Notes: generated by a model from the sequence alone, not told the origin. DNA of 21,737 nt from Flavobacterium psychrophilum (GCA_945866505.1 CAMBHH010000034.1:1-21737), one strand, 5' to 3'; positions 1-8,793 are shown, numbered from the stretch's first letter. Numbers and translations are program-made.

Positions 1-116
1 ATCACGATCACATGAGAAAATTGCTTTATGAAAAAATAGATACTATTGCCGGCATAGCTAAAACGGAATCCATAATCGAATTAGGGTGTGCTTTTAAGCG
101 GAATATAACCTTTTAA
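1..116 (+). CDS. Lrp/AsnC-family transcriptional regulator, C-terminal fragment (cut by window edge)
   Basis: Reading from base 3, the frame gives about 37 residues ending in LGCAFKRNITF and a TAA at 114-116. The pattern (hydrophobic helix, then PG/AG-V/I-A-x-T-E-S, a short strand and K-R) matches the end of the RAM effector-binding domain of Lrp/AsnC regulators, which bind small ligands, often amino acids, and act as multimeric DNA-binding proteins. The helix-turn-helix part lies outside the window, so the assignment depends on this tail alone. It is followed after 38 bases by an exported cyanophycinase-like gene on the same strand, so regulation of the neighbouring amide and peptide hydrolases is conceivable but only an inference. 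Confidence 0.6.
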   Translation, partial: HDHMRKLLYEKIDTIAGIAKTESIIELGCAFKRNITF

Positions 117-154
117 AAACAAAAATACCATCAAATCAATTCCTTTAGAAATTT

Positions 155-1021
155 ATGAGCACTCCCCTATTTTCCGCAAATATTGTTTACAGATTATTTT
201 CAGTATTCTCGCTACTGCTCCTTTGCAACACAAGCTACTCTCAAACCCCAAAAGGAAAACTTTTTATTATAGGAGGAGGAAATCGTTCCGATAAGTTAAT
301 GACTCAACTCTTATCAATTTCAATTTTAGAGAAAAAGGATTATATAGTTGTTTTACCGATGTCAAGCGAAGAGCCTGATAGTGCTTACATTTATTTTAAA
401 AAACAGGTGGAGAAATTAACACCAAACCCAATTGTAATGTTGAATTTCAACAAAGAAACAGCATCAAATAAAGTTTTGATCGATTCCTTACAAAAGGCAA
501 AACTTATTTTTATAAGTGGTGGAGATCAAACCCGTTTTATGGGAGTTGTGAGCAATACTCCAGTTTTGAAAGCGATTCATCAAGCGTATCAAAACGGAAG
601 CACTATTTCGGGAACAAGTGCTGGAGCAGCCGTAATGTGCGAACACATGATAACTGGAAACCAAAAATTAGAATCTAAATATACAGCCACTTTTGACAAT
701 ATTCGTTCCAACAATCTAGAAACTGCCGAAGGTTTGGGTTTAATCAAAAACGTGATTATCGATCAGCATTTTCTCAAAAGAAGCCGTTACAACAGATTGC
801 TTTCAGCCCTAGTAGAATTTCGAACTCACATCGGAATTGGGATTGACGAAAGTACCGCAATTATTGTTCGTAATAAAGAAATTGAAATTGTTGGCGAAAG
901 CGAAGTAATAGTAATTCAAAACCCAAAGGGAATCACAAAAGCACCCAGAAATAATGCGGTTGGTATAAAGAGTTTGGATATGAGTATTTACTATGAGGGT
1001 GAAAAATTTAATATCAAATAA
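155..1021 (+). CDS. Exported cyanophycinase-like peptidase (family S51)
   Basis: A 288-residue protein with an N-terminal export signal (hydrophobic stretch about residues 12-24, probable cleavage near SYS-Q at 30). The S51/cyanophycinase fold is indicated by GGG at 40-42, FISGGDQTR at 119-127, the nucleophile elbow GTSAGA with Ser155, the D-Q-H-F-x-x-R-x-R-x-x-R signature from Asp203 to Arg214, and GIGIDESTA at 227-235. Family members cut cyanophycin (polyaspartate with arginine side chains) into beta-Asp-Arg dipeptides, or cut related isopeptide or Asp-dipeptide substrates. No cyanophycin synthetase or isoaspartyl dipeptidase is visible here, so the substrate is probably external. The next gene starts one base after the stop, implying co-transcription. 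Peptidase E-like activity on Asp-X dipeptides is an alternative, although the length and export signal favour the cyanophycinase branch. Confidence 0.85.
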   Translation: MSTPLFSANIVYRLFSVFSLLLLCNTSYSQTPKGKLFIIGGGNRSDKLMTQLLSISILEKKDYIVVLPMSSEEPDSAYIYFKKQVEKLTPNPIVMLNFNKETASNKVLIDSLQKAKLIFISGGDQTRFMGVVSNTPVLKAIHQAYQNGSTISGTSAGAAVMCEHMITGNQKLESKYTATFDNIRSNNLETAEGLGLIKNVIIDQHFLKRSRYNRLLSALVEFRTHIGIGIDESTAIIVRNKEIEIVGESEVIVIQNPKGITKAPRNNAVGIKSLDMSIYYEGEKFNIK

Positions 1022-1022
1022 A

Positions 1023-3221
1023 ATGAAAAACTGCAGAACTATTTATAAAATAGGAATTCTTTTTGTAAGTTTTTCAACTATTGGTTTTGCCCAAAAAATT
1101 GACAAAAAAGAAATTATCAGACTCCAAAAATTAGCCCAACAAGTCACCATTGTAAGAGACAATTGGGGAATCGCTCACATCTACGGAAAAACAGATGCCG
1201 ATGCGGTTTTTGGAATGTTGTATGCCCAATGTGAAGATGATTTCAAAAGAGTCGAAATGAACTACATTGACAAATTGGGTCGTCTTGCCGAAATCAAAGG
1301 ACAATCTTTTTTATACAACGACTTAGAAACTAGATTATTAATTGATGCCATTGAAGCCAAAATCGATTATAAAAATGCAGCACCCTGGTTGAAAAAACTA
1401 TTAAATAGTTACGCCGATGGAATTAATTATTTCTTACACAAGCACCCTGAAGTAAAACCATTGATGCTTACTCATTTTGAACCGTGGTATCCATTACTAT
1501 GGACCGATGGTAGTATTGGAGCAATAAGTACAGCCGATTTATCCAACTCAGAATTAAAATCGTTTTACGGCAGCGGTGACAAATTTGCTTATGTCGAAAA
1601 AGTGAAAGATATGCAAACGGGTTCCAATGGTTTTGCAATCGCACCTTCAAAAACAGCCAGCGGAAATGCCATTTTATACATCAATCCACACACTACTTTT
1701 TACTTCAGACCCGAAATCCAAATTCATAGCGAAGAAGGTTTGAATGCCTACGGAGTTGCAACTTGGGGACAATTTTTTATCTATCAAGGATTTAATGAAA
1801 ATTGTGGTTGGATGCACACTTCGTCTAATGTGGATGTCGCCGATATTTATGCCGAAAAAATAGTAACCAAAAACAAGAAATTATTTTACGAATACGATTC
1901 TAAATTGCTTCCAATACTGGAAAAGAAAATTACCATTAATTATCTGGAAAACGGCAAATTAATCCCCAAAACCTTCACGACTTATTTCACCAACAAAGGA
2001 CCAATAATGGCCAAAAGAGACGGAAAATGGATTAGTCTAAAATCGAATAATCGTTCGATGCAAAGTTTGGAGCAAAGCTGGATACGAACCAAATCCAAAA
2101 ACTTTGACGACTATAAAAAAGCTATGGAAATGAAGGCCAATACGTCAAACAATACTGTTTATGCTGATAACAAAGGGAATATTGCGTATTGGCACGGAAA
2201 TTTTATACCTATTCGAGATAAAAATTTAAATTGGGCCAAAGTGGTCGATGGAACTACTTCTGCAACACAATGGAAAGGTTTGCATAATCCATCGGAAACC
2301 GTTCATCTTTTCAATCCTACAAACGGTTGGTTGCAAAATTGTAATTCTACTCCTTACAGCGTCGCTGGAGATAATAGCCCAAAAGAAGAAAATTATATTC
2401 CTTATATGGCTCCCGATGGGGAAAACTTTAGGGGCATAAATGCGGTGCGGATTTTGAACAAAGGAAAAGACTATACCTTAGATAAAGTAATTGCCGACGG
2501 ATATGATTCCAAACTCTCGATTTTTGAAGTAGTAATTCCAGCTTTGGTTGCTAGTTTCGAAAAAAACGTTCGACCTGAAAATCCCCTTTATAAGGAATTA
2601 ATTGAACCAATAACTGTTTTAAAAAATTGGGATTATTATGCTAACGAAAGTTCTGTCGCTACGACTTTGGCCAATGAGTGGGCTTACCAACTAGATCCAA
2701 TTCTTCAGAAAGTATATATTGATGAAGGCGAAATGGATCAAGTAGAAAATACAATCCAATTTGCCAAAACGGCCACTCCAGATCAACTCCTACCGCAATT
2801 GCATACTGTTGTAAACGAACTAAAAACTAAGTTTGGTTCTTGGCAAATTCCTTGGGGAGAACTCAATCGATACCAACGTCCTTCGGGAGATATTGATTTA
2901 GTATTTGATGATGCTGCTGAAAGTTTACCTATTGGCAATGCAACGGGACTTTGGGGCTGCTTGCCATCTTATAAAAGTGCGTATCAAAACGGAACCAAAA
3001 AACGTTATGGTTACAACGGAAACAGCTTTGTTTGTGCCGTTGAATTTGGATCAAAAATAAAAGCCAAATCACTTATGGCTGGCGGAAATAGTGGAAATCC
3101 AAATTCAAAACATTTTAACGATCAGTTCGTATTGTACCAAAAAGGACAATTCAAAGACGTTTTATTTTATAGAGAAGATGTTGAAAAAAATGCGGAACGA
3201 ACCTATCATCCAGGAGAATGA
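1023..3221 (+). CDS. Exported penicillin-acylase-family (S45, Ntn-hydrolase) amidohydrolase
   Basis: I start the gene at the ATG at 1023 rather than at 993. This gives an export signal (MKNCRTIYKI followed by a hydrophobic run ending GFAQ) and begins one base after the upstream stop, whereas 993 would overlap that gene and bury the signal. The product is 732 residues. An N-terminal alpha part (VRDNWGIAHIYGKTDADAVFG) is followed by the autocatalytic site TGSNGFAIAPSKTASG, where Ser201 would become the N-terminal nucleophile of the beta chain. A conserved GGNSGNP...DDQ-like block near residue 687 fits the same family. Members hydrolyse amide bonds of beta-lactams, N-acyl-homoserine lactones or acyl-peptides, typically in the periplasm. 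The substrate cannot be told from sequence alone. Quorum-signal acylase or peptide/amide scavenging alongside the cyanophycinase-like gene are both possible. Confidence 0.87.
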   Translation: MKNCRTIYKIGILFVSFSTIGFAQKIDKKEIIRLQKLAQQVTIVRDNWGIAHIYGKTDADAVFGMLYAQCEDDFKRVEMNYIDKLGRLAEIKGQSFLYNDLETRLLIDAIEAKIDYKNAAPWLKKLLNSYADGINYFLHKHPEVKPLMLTHFEPWYPLLWTDGSIGAISTADLSNSELKSFYGSGDKFAYVEKVKDMQTGSNGFAIAPSKTASGNAILYINPHTTFYFRPEIQIHSEEGLNAYGVATWGQFFIYQGFNENCGWMHTSSNVDVADIYAEKIVTKNKKLFYEYDSKLLPILEKKITINYLENGKLIPKTFTTYFTNKGPIMAKRDGKWISLKSNNRSMQSLEQSWIRTKSKNFDDYKKAMEMKANTSNNTVYADNKGNIAYWHGNFIPIRDKNLNWAKVVDGTTSATQWKGLHNPSETVHLFNPTNGWLQNCNSTPYSVAGDNSPKEENYIPYMAPDGENFRGINAVRILNKGKDYTLDKVIADGYDSKLSIFEVVIPALVASFEKNVRPENPLYKELIEPITVLKNWDYYANESSVATTLANEWAYQLDPILQKVYIDEGEMDQVENTIQFAKTATPDQLLPQLHTVVNELKTKFGSWQIPWGELNRYQRPSGDIDLVFDDAAESLPIGNATGLWGCLPSYKSAYQNGTKKRYGYNGNSFVCAVEFGSKIKAKSLMAGGNSGNPNSKHFNDQFVLYQKGQFKDVLFYREDVEKNAERTYHPGE

Positions 3222-3275
3222 TTTTTAGAGTTTTATAAAATTCAATTCGCAAATCTTAAAGAATTAACTTTTGTT

Positions 3276-3309
3276 TTGCTCTCAGATAAGATTATTATTA
3301 ACATATTTG
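3276..3309 (+). promoter_or_regulatory. Possible Bacteroidota promoter for the dienelactone-hydrolase gene
   Basis: TTG at 3276-3278 is followed after 23 bases by CATATTTG at 3302-3309, one mismatch from the TAnnTTTG -7 box, just ahead of the ATG at 3325. The spacing is at the upper limit of the known TTG-N17-23-TAnnTTTG range. No clear terminator lies between the acylase stop and this site, so read-through from upstream is also possible. Confidence 0.4.
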
Positions 3310-3324
3310 TATAAAAATAAAGTT

Positions 3325-4095
3325 ATGAAAATTGTTAAATACCTAATTTTCGGAATTGTACTAATTACAAGTCAAGCTTTTTCGCAATTAAAACCAATTC
3401 AATATAAAGATGGCAATCAGATATTGAATGGTTTTAGCATACAGCCAACGAAAAAAAGCCAACAAAAAGTAGGAATACTGATACTTCCAGCTTGGATGGG
3501 AATTGATAAATTGTCCAAAGACACTGCCGAAAACTTATCGAAATTGGGCTATTATGCTTTTGTGGCCGATATTTATGGAGAAGGCAATTATCCAAAAGAC
3601 TACAAAGAAGCAGGAAAAATTGCGGGTTATTACAAAACCAATTTTTTGGAGTACCAAAAACGCATTTCCTTAGCATTAAATCAATTAATTTTATCTGGGG
3701 CAAATCCAGAAAATATAGTAGTAATTGGTTATTGTTTTGGGGGAACAGGAGCACTGGAAGTAGCTAGAGCAGACATGAATATTAAAGGAGTAGTTTCCTT
3801 TCACGGAGGATTAGGAAGAGATGTAAAAAGACCGATTGAACCTATTAAAGCAAAAGTTTTAGTGTGTCACGGAGCAGACGATCCTTATGAATCCAAGGAA
3901 GAAATTACCGCTTTTCAACAAGAAATGCGCGATACAAAAGCCGATTGGCAAATGATTTATTATTCTAATGCTGTACATTCTTTTACCAATCCCGAAGCTG
4001 GAAATGACAACTCGAAAGGTGCAGCTTATAATGAAGTTGCTGCCAAACGTTCTTGGGAACATTTGAAACTTTTCTTGAATGAAGTTTTTAAATAA
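3325..4095 (+). CDS. Exported dienelactone hydrolase family protein
   Basis: The ATG at 3325 is chosen because it opens directly into a signal peptide (MKIVKYLIFG... AFSQ); an upstream ATG at 3271 would add 18 residues in front of it. The mature alpha/beta-hydrolase shows the dienelactone hydrolase triad: nucleophile Cys137 in GYCFGG, an Asp near 186 in HGADDPY, and His218 in AVHSFTNP. The class is 256 residues long, close to the family norm. Classic members open the lactone ring of dienelactone in chloroaromatic degradation, but exported Bacteroidota homologues are broadly annotated carboxylic-ester hydrolases with unknown substrates. The M28 peptidase gene follows after 41 bases, so the two may share a transcript. 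Confidence 0.85.
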   Translation: MKIVKYLIFGIVLITSQAFSQLKPIQYKDGNQILNGFSIQPTKKSQQKVGILILPAWMGIDKLSKDTAENLSKLGYYAFVADIYGEGNYPKDYKEAGKIAGYYKTNFLEYQKRISLALNQLILSGANPENIVVIGYCFGGTGALEVARADMNIKGVVSFHGGLGRDVKRPIEPIKAKVLVCHGADDPYESKEEITAFQQEMRDTKADWQMIYYSNAVHSFTNPEAGNDNSKGAAYNEVAAKRSWEHLKLFLNEVFK

Positions 4096-4136
4096 TAACC
4101 CTTAAATTATAAGCGAACAAATAAAATTTATCAAAA

Positions 4137-5153
4137 ATGAAAAATTTACTAATTCTATTTTTAATAGCATCCACAATTTCTTGTACTTCACAAAAGAGCA
4201 ACGTTTCTGCAGTTTCACCAACAAAGTATCTCAATACAATCACAGCGGCCGATTTAAAAACACATCTTTACATTGTGGCCTCTGATGAAATGGAGGGTCG
4301 AGAAACCGGTTCTTTGGGACAGAAAAAAGCTGGAGATTATTTAATAAAACAATACAAATCAGGTAAAATTCCTTTTCCAAAAGGAGCTACAGAATATTAC
4401 CAACGAATTCCAGCTGCATATTTAAATGCCAAGAAAAATGAAAATTTAGCCGATTCCGAAAATATCTGGGCTTTTATTGAAGGTTCAGAAAAACCTAATG
4501 AAGTCATAGTGATTTCAGCACATTACGATCATGTTGGTGCGAAAAACGGAGAAGTTTACAATGGTGCCGATGACGATGGTTCCGGAACAGTAGCCTTATT
4601 AGAGATTGCTCAGGCCTTCAAATTGGCCAAAAAAGAAGATAACGGACCAAAGCGATCTATATTATTTCTTCACGTTACTGGAGAAGAACACGGACTTCAC
4701 GGTTCTCGATTCTATTCCGAAAATCCTTTGTTCCCATTGGCAAATACCATAACCGATATAAATATTGATATGATTGGACGAAGTGATGAATTTCATAAAG
4801 ATTCGAATAACTATGTGTATTTAATAGGTTCCGATTATCTTTCAAGCGATTTATATAAGATTTGCGAAGATGCCAATAAGAATTACGTTAACTTATTTAT
4901 CGATTATAAATTCAATGACAGAACAGATCCGAATCGTTTTTACTACCGCTCAGATCATTACAATTTTGCCAAAAACGGTATACCATCAGTTTTTCTTTTT
5001 AATGGTGTTCACGCTGATTATCACAAACCTACTGATGAAGTGGAAAAAATTGAGTTTGATGCTTTGACCAAAAGAACCCAATTGGCATTTGCCATAGCTT
5101 GGGAATTAGCTAATAGAGACAATCGTCCTGTGGTTGATAAAAGTGGGAATTAG
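4137..5153 (+). CDS. M28-family zinc metallopeptidase, probable lipoprotein
   Basis: A 338-residue protein. Its N-terminus (MKNLLILFLIASTISC) ends in a lipobox-like site with Cys16, so it is probably lipid-anchored. The cocatalytic two-zinc site of M28 aminopeptidases is complete: His129 and Asp131 in AHYDH, bridging Asp145 in GADDDGSG, the catalytic/ligand Glu183-Glu184 pair in GEEHGLHGS, Asp211 in NIDMIGR, and His296 in DYHKPTDE. These enzymes remove N-terminal residues from peptides. The length and domain order agree with single-domain flavobacterial M28 proteins without a protease-associated domain. It sits 41 bases after the dienelactone-hydrolase-family gene and ends ahead of a bidirectional terminator facing the M49 peptidase. 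Confidence 0.92.
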   Translation: MKNLLILFLIASTISCTSQKSNVSAVSPTKYLNTITAADLKTHLYIVASDEMEGRETGSLGQKKAGDYLIKQYKSGKIPFPKGATEYYQRIPAAYLNAKKNENLADSENIWAFIEGSEKPNEVIVISAHYDHVGAKNGEVYNGADDDGSGTVALLEIAQAFKLAKKEDNGPKRSILFLHVTGEEHGLHGSRFYSENPLFPLANTITDINIDMIGRSDEFHKDSNNYVYLIGSDYLSSDLYKICEDANKNYVNLFIDYKFNDRTDPNRFYYRSDHYNFAKNGIPSVFLFNGVHADYHKPTDEVEKIEFDALTKRTQLAFAIAWELANRDNRPVVDKSGN

Positions 5154-5268
5154 GATTTACCATTAAAAAATAAATCGTAGAAAATTAAGATTACTTAGAT
5201 ACCAACTTAAAAAGAAAATCATTTATTTAACAAATTTTAAATCAGCAGTAATTTCAAAAAGTACAATA

Positions 5269-5311
5269 AAAAAGGAGCAGAAGAAAACTAAGTTCTTCTA
5301 CTCCTTTTTTT
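5269..5311. terminator. Bidirectional intrinsic terminator between convergent peptidase genes
   Basis: AAAGGAGcAGAAGAA (from 5271) pairs with TTCTTCTaCTCCTTT, with a short loop near 5286-5292. An A-run precedes the stem and a T-run follows it, so it can stop transcription from both sides. It lies in the 218-base gap between the convergent M28 and M49 genes, and I see nothing else in that gap. Confidence 0.85.
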
Positions 5312-5371
5312 GTATTTTAATCCTTTTGAGTACTTTTTATTAAGATTTTTTTTTCCAATCGATTCACTTTT

Positions 5372-7408
5372 CTAATTTTCTAAAGGCAAGAAACCATAGA
5401 TTTTAGAATAATTCAACATCTGTTCAGCAAAGGTTTTAGGTTGTGTAACTTCAATTGAAATTATTTCTCCATTAGCATCCAATTTTGGAACCAAAACCGG
5501 ATTTACAAAACCACTGTAAGGAGCCGATGCAAATTGTTTATTTCTTTCTAAGACTTCGGCGTGTATTTTTTGATCTACTTTTACACCGTAATTTTCAACC
5601 AAAGCTTTTCCAGCTTCATAATCGCCCTCGGATTTAATGCGTTGAATTTCACGCAACAATTGTCCAAATAAATCGTGTAATTTATCGTAATCCGTAATGT
5701 TGAAAAACGTTTTTCCGTTGCGTGTCAATTGCTCAATAACATTGTCTTTTTTTCCTTTTTCGAAAACCCAAGCACTCACATATTGACGATTTCTCATATG
5801 AGCTTCCTCGATGTTGGCTCCCGGCTCTAAACGAACAAGTTGTGTCATCAATCCATTTCGTATATAACTGTCATAAGATTCCATTCCTAGTTTTTTCCAA
5901 TCGTCAACCAAACCTAGTTCTTGTATTTTTGAATTGTACACAAAATACAAACCTACTAAATCGGCTCTTCCCTCTTCAAGGGTCGAAGCATAGCTTTTCA
6001 AGGTTTCTTTTGGTGTTCCAACTCCAGGATTGATTTGACCTGAGGCATGACCAATTACCTCGTGTAAAGCGGTGTGCATTTTATCGCCTAACTCTGCATA
6101 TTTTTGAGCCAAAGCAATTTCTTCGGCATCATTAGCAAATTCTTGCAATCTTCCTTTTCCCCCAGCATTATTATAAGAGTCAATAATATTTCCTAATGAT
6201 ACTGATTTTGAACCGTGCTCGGCACGAATCCAATCGGAGTTCGGAAGGTTTACACCAATTGGGGTCGCAGGAGAAGAATCGCCAGATTCACCAGCAACGA
6301 CAACCGTTTTATAGGATACACCGACCACATTTTTCTTTTTATTTTCGGGAATCAAAGGCGCATTATCTTCAAACCATTGGGCATTTTTAGAAATCACTTC
6401 CATTTTTTTAGACATGTCAAAGTCTTTGATTTGGACAATGCTTTCATAGGAACCTCGATAACCTAATGGATCATTATAGACTTCGATGAAACTGTTAATA
6501 TAATCAATATTCCCCTCTGTAGCTTGAGACCAAGCGATGTTATAATCATCCCAAGTTTTTAAATCTCCTGATTTGTAATAACTGATAAGCAAACCAATAG
6601 CATCGCCTTGTTGTTTGTTTTCGGCAACAGTTTGCGCTTTTTCAAGCCAATAAACAATTTTATCGATCGCAGCTCCATACATTCCTCCGCTTTTCCACAC
6701 TTTTTCTTCTAATTGTCCTTTCGAATTGCGAACTAATTTGGAATTCAAACCAAAAGAATACGGTCTTTTGGTATCAGGGCTTATTTTCTTTGCATAAAAA
6801 GCTTCCACTTCCTTAGCAGAAATTCCTTTGTCATAAAAATTAATGGCTGAACCTTCTAATAATCCTTTTGATTCATCGAGATTTACTTTTTTGGAATCTA
6901 CATCATTAAATAAAACAGCAACAATTGCTGGGGCCAAGTTTGTTTTTGTGACTTTCAATAAACTATTGAAATAAGTTTCAGAAAAAGCTGGTTTTATTTT
7001 GTCATTCGAATAATGGTGATGAATTCCGTTGGCAAACCAGACTCTTTTGATATAAATTTCAAAGTTTTTCCATTCACTCGACTTTTTATCTCCTTTATAA
7101 TTTACATAAACATTTTCAAGAGCTTTTCTAATTTTCAGATTGTATTTATAATGTTGATCCCAACCGATATCTCGACCAGAAGAACCAGCTTGTGTGAGAT
7201 AATAAACTAGCTTTTGTTCTTTCAGGGTGAGATTTTCCCAACTTGGAATTTGGTAACGCAATACTTTTATGTCGGCAAACTGTTCTGCCACATATTCAAA
7301 AGGAGTTTCTGGAGCAATCTTTACATTTTTGGTTTTCAATGTTTGTGCAGTACAGACCATAGAAACACCAACTGTTATAAAAACACCAGCAATTTTAAGT
7401 AATTTCAT
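5372..7408 (-). CDS. Dipeptidyl-peptidase III-like metallopeptidase (family M49), exported
   Basis: A 678-residue protein with a signal peptide (MKLLKIAGVF...VCTAQ). The M49 zinc site is present: HEVIGH (His449, catalytic Glu450, His454), the six-residue HExxxH spacing that defines M49, and the second-motif Glu479 in LEEGRAD. The length matches bacterial DPP III (about 675 residues) and is shorter than the human enzyme (737). DPP III removes dipeptides from the N-terminus of short peptides. Eukaryotic forms are mostly cytosolic, so the signal peptide here argues for periplasmic or surface action. Cys19 precedes the cleavage region but the lipobox is poor, so lipidation is uncertain. The gene stands alone, with a textbook promoter directly upstream. 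Confidence 0.93.
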   Translation of the reverse strand: MKLLKIAGVFITVGVSMVCTAQTLKTKNVKIAPETPFEYVAEQFADIKVLRYQIPSWENLTLKEQKLVYYLTQAGSSGRDIGWDQHYKYNLKIRKALENVYVNYKGDKKSSEWKNFEIYIKRVWFANGIHHHYSNDKIKPAFSETYFNSLLKVTKTNLAPAIVAVLFNDVDSKKVNLDESKGLLEGSAINFYDKGISAKEVEAFYAKKISPDTKRPYSFGLNSKLVRNSKGQLEEKVWKSGGMYGAAIDKIVYWLEKAQTVAENKQQGDAIGLLISYYKSGDLKTWDDYNIAWSQATEGNIDYINSFIEVYNDPLGYRGSYESIVQIKDFDMSKKMEVISKNAQWFEDNAPLIPENKKKNVVGVSYKTVVVAGESGDSSPATPIGVNLPNSDWIRAEHGSKSVSLGNIIDSYNNAGGKGRLQEFANDAEEIALAQKYAELGDKMHTALHEVIGHASGQINPGVGTPKETLKSYASTLEEGRADLVGLYFVYNSKIQELGLVDDWKKLGMESYDSYIRNGLMTQLVRLEPGANIEEAHMRNRQYVSAWVFEKGKKDNVIEQLTRNGKTFFNITDYDKLHDLFGQLLREIQRIKSEGDYEAGKALVENYGVKVDQKIHAEVLERNKQFASAPYSGFVNPVLVPKLDANGEIISIEVTQPKTFAEQMLNYSKIYGFLPLEN

Positions 7409-7444
7409 CAGTATTAATTTAGTAGATTAAAAAAAAATATTTAA

Positions 7445-7477
7445 CAAATGTACGTCTATTTAAATAATTTGTAACAA
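7445..7477 (-). promoter_or_regulatory. Bacteroidota promoter of the M49 peptidase gene
   Basis: On the minus strand, TTG (7475-7477) is followed after 22 bases by TACATTTG (7445-7452), a perfect match to TAnnTTTG. It lies 36 bases upstream of the ATG, the expected place for a Flavobacterium housekeeping promoter. Confidence 0.75.
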
Positions 7478-7683
7478 ATAAAGTTGCTTTGTCAAGCAAT
7501 AAAAAAATAAAAAGTTGCTTTGAAGACCAAATTTTATTTGCGTATTCTAAGTGAATTTACAAACAATCCTACTAAACTTTAAGGACACTAAGTAAACTAA
7601 TTGAGAATTTTTTTATACTTTTTTAGGAAGTTAAACTTATTAATAAAATTTCTAACTTTACAACTGAAATTAACCTATCGATT

Positions 7684-8793
7684 ATGAGAATTTTAAAGTA
7701 CCTCTTTCTATTACTTTTACTTAGTTTAGTAGCGCTATCCATTTTTATAGCCACCCAAAAAGGAGTATTTACAGTTGAAAAAAGCAAGATTATCAATTCG
7801 CCAAGATCATCAGTATTTATTTATGCCAACGATTTAAATAATTGGAAAGACTGGAATTCGTTAGCCATTGAAGATTCGCTTATTAATATCACATATTCTA
7901 ATAAAACCATTGGGACAGGCAGTTTTTGTAATTGGGATGGAAAAGAAGGAAGCGGTGAACTGAAGACAACAAACAGCAAAGAAAACGACAGTATTCTTCA
8001 AACAATGAGTTTTAATGGTAACTCCGCTGATATTGTTATTCGTTTTAAAGATACTTTGGGGAAAACAAAAGTAACGTGGCAAGCAAAGGGACGGATGAGC
8101 TTTCTCTTAAAGGTAAAAACTATTTTTGATGGCGGCGCAAATAGAATATTTGGCGACATTTTCGAAAAAAGCTTAGCAAATTTAGATAAAAAATTAGATT
8201 ATGAAATGAATACCTATGATGTAAATGTAAATGGTGTCGTAAAAAAACTCGATGCTTTTTATCTTGCTCAAACATTTACTAGTGAGTTTTCTAATGTGGG
8301 TAAAAATTCTGGTATCGTGTTTTCTAAAATCTCAACTTTTTGTACTAACAATAATATCACAATACATGGAAAACCTTTTGTAATTTATCATACTTATGAT
8401 ACCACAAAAAAGCTGACTAAAATGTCGATTTGTATTCCTATCAAAAAATCAATTTTTATAACCGAAGGAAGCGAAATTTCATCGGATACACTTAAATCAT
8501 TTGAAGCTGTAAAAAATACACTTACAGGCGATTACTCTCATCGAGATAAAGCATTAAATAAATCATTGGATTTCTTCAAAAAAAACAACCTAAAAACTGA
8601 TCCTTCATTTTCACATCTCGAAGTGTATTCAATTGGTAAAAATGAAATTAATAATCCATCAAAATGGAAGACCGAAATTTATTTCCCAACAAGTCCAAAA
8701 GTTGTTTATAAAAGACCGGTAGTAATTCCTGTCAAAACTGCAGAAATAGTTCCAAAAGTTATTGAAGAAAAAGAAATTCCATCTGAATTTTAA
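7684..8793 (+). CDS. Membrane-anchored SRPBCC domain plus GyrI-like effector-binding domain protein
   Basis: A 369-residue protein. Residues 5-23 form one hydrophobic segment, either an uncleaved anchor or a signal. Residues about 30-175 resemble an SRPBCC/polyketide-cyclase ligand-binding fold (KSKIINSPRSSVFIYANDLNNWKDWNS, a typical opening). Residues about 190-345 resemble the GyrI/AraC effector-binding fold, ending in EIYFPT. Both halves are hydrophobic-ligand cavities, with no DNA-binding or catalytic motif visible. The tail is rich in Pro, Val and Lys. The role is unknown; sensing or carrying a small hydrophobic molecule at the membrane is an inference. The 275-base gap before it holds the divergent M49 promoter and a weak -7-like TAACTTTA at 7653-7660. 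The ECF sigma gene begins 63 bases after the stop. Confidence 0.75.
   Translation: MRILKYLFLLLLLSLVALSIFIATQKGVFTVEKSKIINSPRSSVFIYANDLNNWKDWNSLAIEDSLINITYSNKTIGTGSFCNWDGKEGSGELKTTNSKENDSILQTMSFNGNSADIVIRFKDTLGKTKVTWQAKGRMSFLLKVKTIFDGGANRIFGDIFEKSLANLDKKLDYEMNTYDVNVNGVVKKLDAFYLAQTFTSEFSNVGKNSGIVFSKISTFCTNNNITIHGKPFVIYHTYDTTKKLTKMSICIPIKKSIFITEGSEISSDTLKSFEAVKNTLTGDYSHRDKALNKSLDFFKKNNLKTDPSFSHLEVYSIGKNEINNPSKWKTEIYFPTSPKVVYKRPVVIPVKTAEIVPKVIEEKEIPSEF

Noticed and set aside
993..1022. Upstream ATG start for the penicillin-acylase-family gene
   Set aside because: It overlaps the end of the cyanophycinase-like gene and puts charged residues ahead of the signal peptide; the ATG at 1023 fits better.
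3434..4062. Minus-strand open frames opposite the dienelactone hydrolase gene
   Set aside because: Antisense shadows of a gene with a complete catalytic triad; no start signals.
6196..6466. Plus-strand open frames inside the M49 gene
   Set aside because: They lie antisense to a strongly supported metallopeptidase and overlap each other in two frames; no family features or promoters.
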